NCBI RefSeq assembly: GCF_037392515.1
Contig: NC_090291.1
Span: 1,824,501 to 1,888,500, forward strand
DNA: 64,000 bases
Source: Haliotis asinina
Taxonomy: Eukaryota; Mollusca; Gastropoda; Lepetellida; Haliotidae
Reading direction: 5' to 3'
The first letter of the stretch is position 1, and each line of letters opens with the position of its first letter. A program made the position numbers and the translations under genes. The notes beneath the pieces are model-generated. The model was not told the DNA's origin. It was given only the letters and a program-made list of their open reading frames with translations, and did not search any database. Of the stretch, positions 1 to 9,776 are shown piece by piece.

Positions 1-149
1 CTTTTTTGCCTTGAATGTAATGAAAGAGGTTCCATATTGAAGATTGAAATGTCATTATTCTCAGTGCTTCAGCTTAATGGACATTCTGGAGTCCACTGTT
101 AATTCCATTCTAATTTCCTTTTGAAGATCCAAATTCAAATTCGAACTGC

Positions 150-276
150 ACAGATCGATGCTCATGTTGTTGATCACTGGATTGTCTGGTCCAGACTAGA
201 TTATTTACAGACCACCGCCATATAGGTGGAATATTGCTGAGTGCGGCGTAAAACTAAACTCACTCACTCACTCTTG
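150..276 (-). repeat. Abalone-type SINE, partial
   Basis: Minus-strand copy: the plus strand reads gatcactggattgtctggtc ... accgccatataggtggaata ... and ends actcactcactcactc. The head end is intact, the tail truncated. Confidence 0.75.
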
Positions 277-314
277 GGAAAAACAAATGATAATTCTCTT
301 TATTTTATTTCCAG

Positions 315-332
315 GCAACCATTCAACAGCAG
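315..332 (+). CDS. Candidate 18-base microexon upstream of the TM4 exon
   Basis: A strong polypyrimidine tract ending tttatttccag precedes gcaaccattcaacagcag, followed at once by the donor gtatgt. In the frame required by the next exon (phase 1 at both ends) it would add NHSTA plus a glutamate shared with the exon at 1436. It follows a SINE by about 40 bases, so chance splice-like sequence is possible. No transcript evidence is available. Confidence 0.3.
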
Positions 333-462
333 GTATGTCATTGTTCACTTTGAAACATTACCAGAGAGGTATTGTGTTGTTATTGGAAACAGTAATACTC
401 ACGTGACATTTTGCAGTGCATGAACGTTTTTTTAAGAGTCATTTTAGTAGCAGTAAAAATGT

Positions 463-627
463 TGGAAAACCAAGTTCTATGGCTAGTCAACTTTATCACA
501 GTGAGTGCGACATTTCAATGTAGTACATCACTTGCTTGATAACATTGCTAGTACATGTACTTCACCGAAACATCGCACTCATTGAAATGCAGAAGTTGAA
601 TGTCCATAGCGCTTGGTTTTCCTTCAG
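463..627. repeat. Foldback (MITE-like) inverted repeat
   Basis: The left arm starting ggaaaaccaag and the right arm ending cttggttttcct are imperfect inverse copies about 55-60 bases long, including agtgagtgcgacatttcaatg against its complement. The short spacer suggests a non-autonomous DNA element. Confidence 0.55.
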
Positions 628-807
628 TGAGTGAAAAGTTTGTATCATAATGATAGGAATGAAAGGATTTAATAAATATGTTGTGATTTGTGTAATGCCT
701 TCTTTGTAAATATGAAAGTTTCAAGACAAAGTTGGATACAGATCTTTTTTTTGCTAGAATAATCAATGTTAATTGTTCAGCTGAAGTTCAAAGTTGGGTT
801 GGTTGAA

Positions 808-1316
808 CAACATCCTCAATATCTCTAGGGTATACATTCCGATGAGTCTCCACTATACCCTGGATGCATCTACAAGTCAGCCTCATAATTTTATTGCTTC
901 CCTTTGCTGACTCCACATTCTCACAGTAGCCAGTCAGCTATTCCGCCCTTACAACCGAACTGCTCAGTGTCAACAAAGATAGCAGTCACAGCTGGGAAGG
1001 TTTGGTCGCAGTGTGAATCAGATATGGGGGACATCATGCACTACAGACAAATTGATAGGTTCGAAAAATATATCCATGAACTCCTACCTCTTTCAGAGAA
1101 CCTATGCATGATTTGTGTTGCCAAGTTTAATCAGTTAGGTAATTAAAACAGCGAAAGTGAGTTGTGATTGGTTCACTCAACCTCCCAACACAGACACCTG
1201 ATTGAATAAAAAGCCAACCAAGGAAGGTAATACATTTATCGGGCAGAGTCGTAGATGCATCCAGGATGCAATGGAGATTCATCAGAGTGTATATCCTGGA
1301 GATGTCATGGATGGTT
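808..1316. repeat. DNA-transposon-like element with ~60-base inverted ends
   Basis: Ends catcctcaatatctctaggg and, inverted, catctccaggatatacactc match over about 60 bases at roughly three quarters identity, meeting at the shared ctggatgcatctac. The roughly 390-base interior has no ORF I can relate to a transposase. Confidence 0.5.
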
Positions 1317-1435
1317 AAATAAGTGAGCCTTGCTCACATTTCGTGGCTCGTTTCTGTTCTGTTTGGTAAAATCTTAAAAACAATGGAAATCAGAGTAGAT
1401 TCTATTACTTGTAACATCTGAATGTTTCATTACAG

Positions 1436-1561
1436 AGTTCCAGATCCTGCACCAAACAGTGGGCAAAGAAGGTTGGCTTGCTCTTGTTGGGATCACTGGG
1501 GTCCTGGCTCTTATTGCTGTTGCACTGCTTGCTCATCTGTTCAGCTTCCATGTCTACCTCA
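1436..1561 (+). CDS. ZDHHC1: ZDHHC1-like exon: last transmembrane helix
   Basis: Acceptor tttcattacag, donor A|gtgagt, phase 1 at both ends. It encodes FQILHQTVGKEGW, a hydrophobic helix of about 20 residues, then FSFHVYL. The final A joins TG of the next exon to give Met. Confidence 0.8.
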
Positions 1562-4500
1562 GTGAGTGTCCAGTCACCATACCAACTGCAGAAGTCAATG
1601 CTCATGATGTTGATCACTGGATTGTTTGGTCAAGACTGTTATTTACAGACTGTTGTCATATAGCTGGAATATGAGTCAATGTGCCCCTATGATGCAGTGT
1701 GCAAGGGTCTGAGTGTATATAACTACATGCATGTTTTCACTATGTGTTGCAGTGTGCAAGGGTCTGCGTGTATATAACTACATGCATGTTTTCACTTTGC
1801 GTTGCAGTGTGCAAGGGTCTGAGTGTATATGACTACATGCATGTTTTCACTATGTGTTGCAGTGTGCAAGGGTCTGAGTGTATATAACTACATGCATGTT
1901 TTCACTGTGTGTTGCAGTGTGCAAGGGTCTGAGTATATATGACTACATGCATGTTTTCACTATGTGTTGCAGTGTGCAAGGGTCTGAGTGTGTATGACTA
2001 CATGCATGTTTTCACTATGTGTTGCAGTGTGCAAGGGTCTGAGTGTGTATAACTACATGCATGTTTTCACTATGTGTTGCAGTGTGCAAGGGTCTGAGTG
2101 TGTATAACTACATGCATGTTTTCACTGTGTGTTGCAGTGTGCAAGGGTCTGAGTATATATAACTACATGCATGTTTTCACTATGTGTTGCAGTGTGCAAG
2201 GGTCTGAGTGTGTATGACTACATGCATGTTTTCACTGTGTGTTGCAGTGTGCAAGGGTCTGAGTGTATATGACTACATGCATGTTTTCACTGTGTGTTGC
2301 AGTGTGCAAGGGTCTGAGTGTGTATGACTACATGCATGTTTTCACTGTGTGTTGCAGTGTGCAAGGGTCTGAGTGTATATAACTACATGCATGTTTTCAC
2401 TATGTGTTGCAGTGTGCAAGGGTCTGAGTGTATATAACTACATGCATGTTTTCACTGTGTGTTGCAGTGTGCAAGGGTCTGAGTGTGTATGACTACATGC
2501 ATGTTTTCAATGTATGTTACAGTGTGTAAGGGCCTGAGTACATACGACTACATCGTGATGCAGCGAGAGGACCTGAAGGATGTGGAGGAGTACCAGGAGT
2601 ACACCAGCAACAAGCGTCTCCAGCAGCAGCAGCAGGCCAGCAAGACACCCAAGAAGGTAGCATCTGCCAGGTTGATATAGACCATCAGACAAGTTAATAT
2701 AGACTTTTTGATGGGTTGATATAAACCATCTCATGGGTTGATATGGACCATCTGATGGGTTCATGTAGACCATCTGATGGGTAGAAATAGACCATGTGAC
2801 AGGTTGATATAGTTTACAACATCGGTTGATATAAATTACAACACGGGTTGATATAGATTACAACATGGGTTGATACAGATTGAATCATGGATTGATACAG
2901 ATTACAACATGGGTTGATATAGATTACAACATGGGTTGATACAGATTACACCATGGGTTGATACAGATTGAATCATGGATTGATACAGATTACAACATGG
3001 GTTGATACAGATTAAATCATGGATTGATGCAGATTGAATCATGGATTGATACAGATTACAACATGGGTTGATATAGACTACAACATGGGTTGATATAGAT
3101 TACAACATGGGTTGATACACATTACACCATGGGTTGATATAGATTACAACATGGGTTGACACAGATTACACCATGGGTTGATACAGATTGAATCATGGAT
3201 TGATACAGATTACAACATGGGTTGATACAGATTGAATCATGGATTGATATAGATTACACCATGGGTTGATATAGATTGAATCATGGATTGATACAGATTA
3301 CACCATGGGTTGATACAGATTGAATCATGGATTGATACAGATTACACCATGGGTTGATACACATTGAATCATGGATTGATACAGATTACAACATGGGTTG
3401 ATACAGATTGAATCATGGATTGATGTAGATTACAACATGGGTTGATACAGATTGAATCATGGATTGATACAGATTACAACATGGGTTGATATAGATTACA
3501 ACATGGGTTGATACAGATTACACCATGGGTTGATGCAGATTGAATCATGGATTGATACAGATTACAACATGGGTTGATACAGATTGAATCATGGATTGAT
3601 GCAGATTGAATCATGGATTGATACAGATTACAACATGGGTTGATATAGATTACAACATGGGTTGATACAGATTACACCATGGGTTGATACAGATTACAAC
3701 ATGGGTTGATATAGATTGAATCATGGATTAATGCAGATTGAATCATGGATTGATACAGATTACAACATGGGTTGATACAGATTACACCATGGGTTGATAT
3801 AGATTACAACATGGATTGATACAAATTGAATCATGTATTGATGCAGATTGAATCATGGGTTGATACAGATTACAACATGGGTTGATACAACTTACAACAT
3901 GGGTTGATAGAGGTTACATCATGGGTTGATATAGATTACAACATGGGTTGATACAGATTACAACATGGGTTGATACAGATTACACCATGGGTTGATACAG
4001 ATTACAACATGGGTTGATGTAGATTGAATCATGGATTGATACAGATTACAACATGGGTTGATACAGATTGAATCATGGATTGATACAGATTACAACATGG
4101 GTTGATACAGATTACACCATGGGTTGATACAGATTACAACATGGGTTGATACAGATTGAATCATGGATTGATGCAGATTACAACATGGGTTGATGCACAT
4201 TGAATCATGGATTGATACAAATTGAATCATGGATTGATGCAGATTGAATCATGGGTTGATAGAGGTTACATCATGGGTTGATATAAATTACAACATGGGT
4301 TTATATAGATTACAACATGGGTTGATATAGATTACAACATGGGTTGATACAGATTACAACATGGGTTGATATAGATTACAACATGGGTTGATATAGATTG
4401 AATCATGGATTGATACAGATTGAATCATGGATTGATGCAGATTGAATCATGGATTGATACAGATTACAACATGGGGTGATACAGATTACACCATTGATTG

Positions 4501-7500
4501 ATACAGATTACAACATGGGTTGATATAGATTACAACATGGGTTGATATAGATTGAATCATGGATTGATACAGATTACAACATGGGTTGATACAGATTACA
4601 CCATGGATTGATACAGATTACACCATGGGTTGATATAGATTACAACATGGATTGATACAAATTGAATCATGTATTGATGCAGATTGAATCATGGGTTGAT
4701 ACAGATTACAACATGGGTTGATACAACTTACAACATGGGTTGATACAGATTACACCATGGGTTGATATAGATTACAATATGGGTTGATACAGATTACAAC
4801 ATGGGTTGATACAGATTACACCATGGGTTGATACAGATTACAACATGGGTTGATATAGATTGAATCATGGATTGATACAGATTACAACATGGGTTGATAC
4901 GGATTGAATCATGGATTGATACAGATTACAACATGGGTTGATACAGATTACAACATGGGTTGATATAGATTGAATCATGGATTGATACAGATTACAACAT
5001 GGGTTGATACAGATTACAGCATAGATTGATACAAATTGCATCATGGGTAGATATAGATCTAGATTACAGAATTATCCAGGTACTGTATGTGGTTGGTCAG
5101 ATACTTATCAACTTAAAAAGGAAGCATTTATTCCAACATATACATCCTAAATTATGGTTGCATGCAAGAGAAGAGGATTGTCTGGGCATCCTATTTGTGC
5201 ATGTGCCAAGGGAGGTAATAAGATGTACATGAGATTGGATAGGTTGCCATTGACTGTTCTTTGTGTGCAGAGTAATCGAGTGACTCCGACAAAGCCGAAG
5301 CCTGTGACAACAATAGACACTGTTGATGGCCACCTCCACAAGCAACACAGGTATGTATTCAGGGCTTAGTTTGAGGCACAAATTGATACTCTGATCAATA
5401 TTCGGGCTATATGGTGGCAGTCAGTAAATAAACGAGTCTGGACCAGACAGTCCATTGACCGACAGCATAATCATCGATCTAAGCAATGGGATAACAGAAT
5501 ACCAGTTCTAACCTGGATCTTCATGGGTCACTGAGTGTGTATATTGATGTGACCTCAGTAACATTCTAGGTTATCTCATGCAGCTTGCCTCGTGTGGGGA
5601 GGATTTTGGTGGTAGATAGTAATCATACGTTCTTACTACAGATTTATGTGTCCATGAACTCTAGGTCTGTAGCTTTGGCTTGTATTTCCTACAGGAAACT
5701 GTCATATGACAAGGCTATGAGGAACCACCACGACGAGGAGGGGGAGACTCCACCCCCTACAGCCAGTCCAATACACAAGCATGATGACCATCACAGTAAA
5801 GTATGTACTCTTTGTAGGGTACATGAAGTCTCTACCAGTTTTCCTTGCTTTAGTAAAATCTCACGATTGTGGTTTGTTTGTTTGTTGTTAAATGCAGCTC
5901 TCAGCAATATTCCAGCTGTATGATAGAGTCTGTGTGTAATTAAAGTCTGAACAAGAAAATGAAGTGATCAACATCATGAGCATCAATCTACATGGTTGGG
6001 TCATGTGACATGTCAGAAGGTCTGATCACCCAGTCCCGTTAGATATCTCTTATACAAGCAGCTGCTGTTGAAGAGCAGTTGTAACCCGTCGTTGTGGGTA
6101 GAGGATTATGGATCATGTGACATGTCAGAAGGTCTGATCACCCAGTCCCGTTAGATATCTCTTATACAAGCAGCTGCTGTTGAAGAGCAGTTGTAACCCA
6201 AGTCGTTATGGGTAGAGGATTGTGGATCATGTGACATGTCAGAAGGTCTGATCACCCAGTCCCGTTAGATATCTCTTATACAAGCAGCTGCTGTTGAAGA
6301 GCAGTTGTAACCTGTCGTTGTGGGTAGAGGATTGTGGATCATGTGACATGTCAGAAGGTCTGATCACCCAGTCCCGTTAGATATCTCTTATACAAGCAGC
6401 TGCTGTTGAAGAGCAGTTGTAACCCAAGTCGTTATGGGTAGAGGATTGTGGATCATGGACATTGTGTGGCTTTGTACCCCACTGAAATGGATAGTTGCTC
6501 ATTTTATTGACCACTAGTTGGTGTGGCTGAAGGCAGTCAAAAGATAAAAATGATATGGTGCAGAACATCATCAACTGACTATGGACTTCTTAGTTTTGTG
6601 TAAAGCTGGAATTCCTCCTGATCTTAGAGTTCTTAGAGTTATTCTTTTGGGTAAATTGGAATGCTTCCATTTACCTATGATTATTTCTTTGGAATATTTT
6701 GTTGTCTTCATAATAATACCAAGGCAATGAGGTATCTATGTGATTGATGCCTTTGAGTGGTTTTAATTCCCTACATTGAAGCTCATTTTTTATGTACCCC
6801 ACCGTCATATTGCTGAATATTGCTAACAGTGGTGTTAACTCATTCACGCTGGTTTGAGAGCCACAACTGAAGTGAAAAATATATTCCTGAATATCCATTT
6901 CTAAATATCACATGATATTGTTCATAGAGATAAATATGGTTGAATATCTTTTCAAACATTTTGAGAGTCAGGAAACATATCTGGAAATCTCACAGCTATA
7001 TATAAAACAATTTCTTTGCGGAAATTGCCTGTTCACTCAAGATTTTATTAATATATTTTTAGGAATGATGAAGTGTGCTATTTCTCCATCATTGTTTTTG
7101 ATGGCAGGCAATGCCTTACTTGTCTACAGTGGCATGATGTCTGATTTTCTTCTTTCAGAAAAACATCCGACCAGATGACAATATGACACCCATTAAAAAG
7201 ATGAAAAAGAAGAAAAAGAAAGTTGTAAAGCAGGGTATAAGCACTGTTGGTATGTTCCCATTCTTACATGTTGGCCAGGTATAAGCACTGTTGGTATGCT
7301 CCCATTGTTACTTGTTGGAGAGGTATAAGCACTGTTGGTATGTTCCCATTCTTACATGTTGGCCAGGTATAAGCACTGTTGGTATGCTCCCATTGTTACT
7401 TGTTGGCCAGGTATAAGCACTGTTGGTATGTTCCCATTCTTACATGTTGGCCAGGTATAAGCACTGTTGGTATGCTCCCATTGTTACTTGTTGGAGAGGT

Positions 7501-9776
7501 ATAAGCACTGTTGGTTTGTTCCCATTGTTACTTGTTGGCCAGGTATAAGCACTGTTGGTATGTTCCCATTGTTACATGTTGGCCAGGTATAAGCACTGTT
7601 GGTATGCTCCCATTGTTACTTGTTGGAGAGGTATAAGCACTGTTGGTTTGTTCCCATTGTTACTTGTTGGCCAGGTATAAGCACTGTTGGTATGTTCCCA
7701 TTGTTACATGTTGGCCAGGTATAAGCACTGTTGGTATGCTCCCATTGTTACTTGTTGGAGAGGTATAAGCACTGTTGGTTTGTTCCCATTGTTATTTGTT
7801 GGCCAGGTATAAGCACTGTTGGTATGCTCCCATTGTTACTTGTTGGAGAGGTATAAGCACTGTTGGTATGTTCCCATTGTTACTTGTTGGCCAGGCATAA
7901 GCACTGTTGTTATATTCTCATTGTTACTTGTTGAACGGGTATAAGCGGTGTTGGTATGTTCCCATTGTATCTTGTTGGCCAGGTGTAAGCACAGTTGGCA
8001 TGTTCCCATTGTTACTTATTGACCAGGTATAATCACTGTTGGTATGTTCCCATTGTTTCTTGTTTACCGGGAATAAGCACTGTTCGTATGTTCCCATTGT
8101 TTCTTGTTAACCGGGAATAAGTATTGTTGGTATGTTCCCATTGTAATTTGTTGACCAGGTATAAGCACTGTTGGCATGTTCCCGTTGTTACTTATTGACC
8201 AGGTATAATCACTGTTGGTATGTTCCCATTGTATCTTGTTGGCCAGGTATAAGCACTGTTCATATGTTCCCATTGTTTCTTGTTCACCGGGAATAAGTAC
8301 TGTTGGTATGTTTCCATTGTTACTTGTTGTCTGGGTATAAGCACTGTTGGTATGTTCCCGTTGTTACTTATTGACCAGGTATAAGCAAAGTTGGCATGTT
8401 CCCATTGTTTCTTGTTTACCGAGAAAAGCGCTGTTGGTATGTTCCCATTGTTACTTGTTGGCCAGGTATAATCACTGTTGGTATGTTCCCATTGTTACTT
8501 GTTGGCCAGGTATGAGCACTGTTGGCATGTTCCCATTGTTACTTGTTGGGGAGGTATAATCACTGTTGGCATGTTCCCATTGTTACTTGTTGACCAGGTA
8601 TAATCACTTTTGGTATGTTCCCGTTGTTACTTGTTGACCAGGTATAAGCACTGTTGGCATGTTCCCATTGTATCTTGTTGGCCAGGTATAAGCACTGTTC
8701 ATATGTTCCCATTGTTTCTTGTTCACCGGGAATAAGTACTGTTGGTATGTTTCCATTGTTACTTGTTGTCTGGGTATAAGCACTGTTGGTATGTTCCCAT
8801 TGTTACTTATTGAGCAGGTATAAGCAAAGTTGGCATGTTCCCATTGTTTCTTGTTTACCGAGAAAAGCGCTGTTGGTATGTTCCCATTGTTACTTGTTGG
8901 CCAGGTATAAGCACTGTTGGTATGTTCCAATTGTTACTTGTTGGGTAGGTATAGCACTGTTGGTGCGTTACCATTGTTACACGTTGACTAAGTTACTTGT
9001 TACTTGTCATCATTTATATTTTGTCAAAAAATTCCAATTGGAATATTTCCCTGGTTTCCATTGCTTGTTAAATGTGGTGATGAAATATGTCTTTGATAGT
9101 GAAGATCATTCTCATATCATACAGTGGTTTGTGTGTTCACAATGCTTAAAGCCAGTTTCATATAAATTGAAATAGATATTGAAATAAATTAAGATGATCA
9201 TGCTTAGCAAACAAATCTTTTGTTCCAGACAACCCTGACTTATATAGCTCGAGTCGGACACGGCACTCCGATTACCACTCTGATTCAGGAGAGTCCTTAA
9301 AAGAAGTCCACCACAGGCACCCAGATGCTGAGTCCTATGACAGCGCCGTGCTAATGAACTATGACCAGCACTCCTCGCAGGCTAGTCTGTTGTCAGGAAG
9401 CTCACACCGGCGCCATGAACCCAGGAAACGCAGGACAAAAGTCATCGGTGCCGTCAACTCAGAAGAAGACAATGATGACCTCAATGCAACTCACATGTTT
9501 TCTATCAACGAAAATGCCAAGTTTAGGAAGGATGGTAGCTTAGATTATTCCAATGGTGGTGCGTCCCTCCCTCTCACCCCCGTGATGTTGAGAAAGAGGC
9601 AGGATGTGCCGCCACTTGATCTGACCATGCTGCGGTCAAGCGCTGAAAGTACAGCATCTACCACATTCAGGCCATATAGTGGAACTGTCCGTTCTACAGA
9701 CACATATGGTTTAACAGACAGACCTCTTCCCAGACTAAAGGCGGTTCCAGAAGGAGGGTTGGATACCGAAGTTTGA
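1436..9776 (+). CDS. ZDHHC1: DHHC palmitoyltransferase, ZDHHC1/11-like, 3' part (six exons)
   Basis: Membrane enzyme that would transfer palmitate to cysteines of target proteins. Only the last transmembrane helix and the cytoplasmic tail are here; the DHHC cysteine-rich domain must lie left of the window. Exons are 1436-1561, 2523-2656, 5271-5350, 5695-5800, 7159-7234 and 9229-9776, with junction phases 1,0,2,0,1, all consistent and all GT-AG. The helix (LALVGITGVLALIAVALLAH) runs into FHVYLMCKGLSTYDYIVMQR, which closely resembles the end of TM4 and the TTxE motif of ZDHHC1 (here STYD). The tail is charged and disordered: a glutamine run, a His/Asp-rich stretch, a lysine block (KKMKKKKKK) and a Ser-rich C-terminus ending GGLDTEV. 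Family assignment rests on remembered similarity; ZDHHC11 is the alternative. Introns are unusually rich in tandem repeats. Confidence 0.72.
1590..1684 (-). repeat. Abalone-type SINE fragment in the intron after the TM exon
   Basis: Contains gatgttgatcactggattgt and catatagctggaatatgag in minus orientation. It lies directly between the donor at 1561 and the start of the 55-base array. Confidence 0.65.
1696..2520 (+). repeat. 55-base minisatellite carrying a copied 3' splice site, 15 units
   Basis: Units begin at 1696 and recur exactly every 55 bases to 2466, the exon copy at 2521 being the sixteenth. Each contains a pyrimidine stretch, gttgcag, and then tgtgcaagggtctgagtgta, a near copy of the first bases of the real exon at 2523. 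All 15 are therefore decoy acceptors. 55 is not a multiple of 3, so the array is not itself coding. Confidence 0.95.
2523..2656 (+). CDS. ZDHHC1: ZDHHC1-like exon: STYD (TTxE-type) motif and Gln-rich segment
   Basis: Acceptor gtatgttacag, donor AAG|gtagca. It encodes CKGLSTYDYIVMQRE and then an acidic and Gln-rich tail ending SKTPKK. The first 35 or so bases and the acceptor are the source-like sixteenth unit of the 55-base array that fills the preceding intron; a 22-base array starts about 15-25 bases after the donor. Confidence 0.8.
2670..5055 (+). repeat. 22-base minisatellite, about 108 units
   Basis: Two alternating unit types, acagattacaacatgggttg and acagattgaatcatggattg (each plus 'at' to 22 bases), with older, more diverged units at the left (ataaaccatctcatgggttg). 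It begins within about 25 bases of the donor at 2656 and fills almost the whole intron. Confidence 0.95.
5271..5350 (+). CDS. ZDHHC1: ZDHHC1-like tail exon
   Basis: Acceptor ctttgtgtgcag, donor AG|gtatgt. It encodes SNRVTPTKPKPVTTIDTVDG then HLHKQHR and ends in phase 2, completed by G of the next exon (Arg). This is low-complexity cytoplasmic tail with no motif I recognise. Confidence 0.72.
5390..5535 (+). repeat. Abalone-type SINE, diverged
   Basis: Shows gggctatatggtggcagtca, aacgagtctggaccagacag and an end cctggatcttcatgggtc in plus orientation. Confidence 0.65.
5695..5800 (+). CDS. ZDHHC1: ZDHHC1-like tail exon, His/Asp-rich
   Basis: Acceptor tttcctacag, donor AAA|gtatgt. It encodes KLSYDKAMRNHHDEEGE, then TPPPTASPIHKHDDHHSK. 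The histidine and acidic clusters have no known role that I can state. A SINE begins about 65 bases after the donor. Confidence 0.72.
5862..6000 (+). repeat. Abalone-type SINE, head part
   Basis: Contains ctcagcaatattccagctgt and gtgatcaacatcatgagcat. Its tail continues into a tandem array of SINE tails. Confidence 0.7.
6000..6452 (+). repeat. ~112-base tandem array derived from a SINE tail, 4 units
   Basis: The unit includes gatcacccagtcccgttaga and gcagctgctgttgaagagca, with gatcatgtgacatgtcagaa at the joins. The first unit is continuous with the SINE at 5862, so the array arose by amplification of that SINE's 3' half. Units differ mainly at cccgtcgttgtgg versus cccaagtcgttatgg, alternating, suggesting a two-unit (224-base) duplication. 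Confidence 0.85.
6453..7158 (+). other. Intron remainder, little content
   Basis: AT-rich sequence with one short minus-oriented SINE-head fragment near 6800-6850 (catattgctgaatattgcta). No coding signal recognised. Confidence 0.5.
7159..7234 (+). CDS. ZDHHC1: ZDHHC1-like tail exon, polybasic
   Basis: Acceptor cttctttcag, donor CAGG|gtataa. It encodes KNIRPDDNMTPIKKMKKKKK followed by KVVKQ. The lysine block could bind acidic lipids or act as a nuclear signal (inference). The donor sequence itself is the first unit of the 44-base tandem array that follows. The exon ends in phase 1, matching both the exon at 9229 and the candidate terminal exon at 17267. Confidence 0.72.
7235..8995 (+). repeat. 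44-base minisatellite carrying a copied 5' splice site, about 40 units
   Basis: Units start gtataagcactgttggtatg and end ttggccag, so each junction reads ggccag|gtataagc, close to the true donor CAGG|gtataagc at 7234. The left half is regular; the right half shows more variants (accgggaataag, gaccaggtataatc). Confidence 0.95.
9229..9776 (+). CDS. ZDHHC1: ZDHHC1-like terminal coding exon
   Basis: Acceptor ttttgttccag; 182 codons including the stop TGA at 9774-9776. It begins DNPDLYSSSRTRHSDYHSDS and carries many serines and acidic residues, a basic patch (RRHEPRKRRTK), and ends VPEGGLDTEV. Ordinary unbiased codon use and the absence of repeats contrast with the flanking introns. The final residues resemble a C-terminal PDZ-type tail only loosely. 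A possible internal donor lies at 9558/9559 (GGTG|gtgcgt), phase 1. Confidence 0.75.

Noticed and set aside
904..1146. 80-codon ORF upstream of the TM exon as a DHHC exon
   Set aside because: No DHHC signature; it sits inside an inverted-repeat element.
1696..2520. Regular spaced repeats that might suggest a CRISPR array
   Set aside because: Units are contiguous with no unique spacers, and the DNA is animal nuclear.
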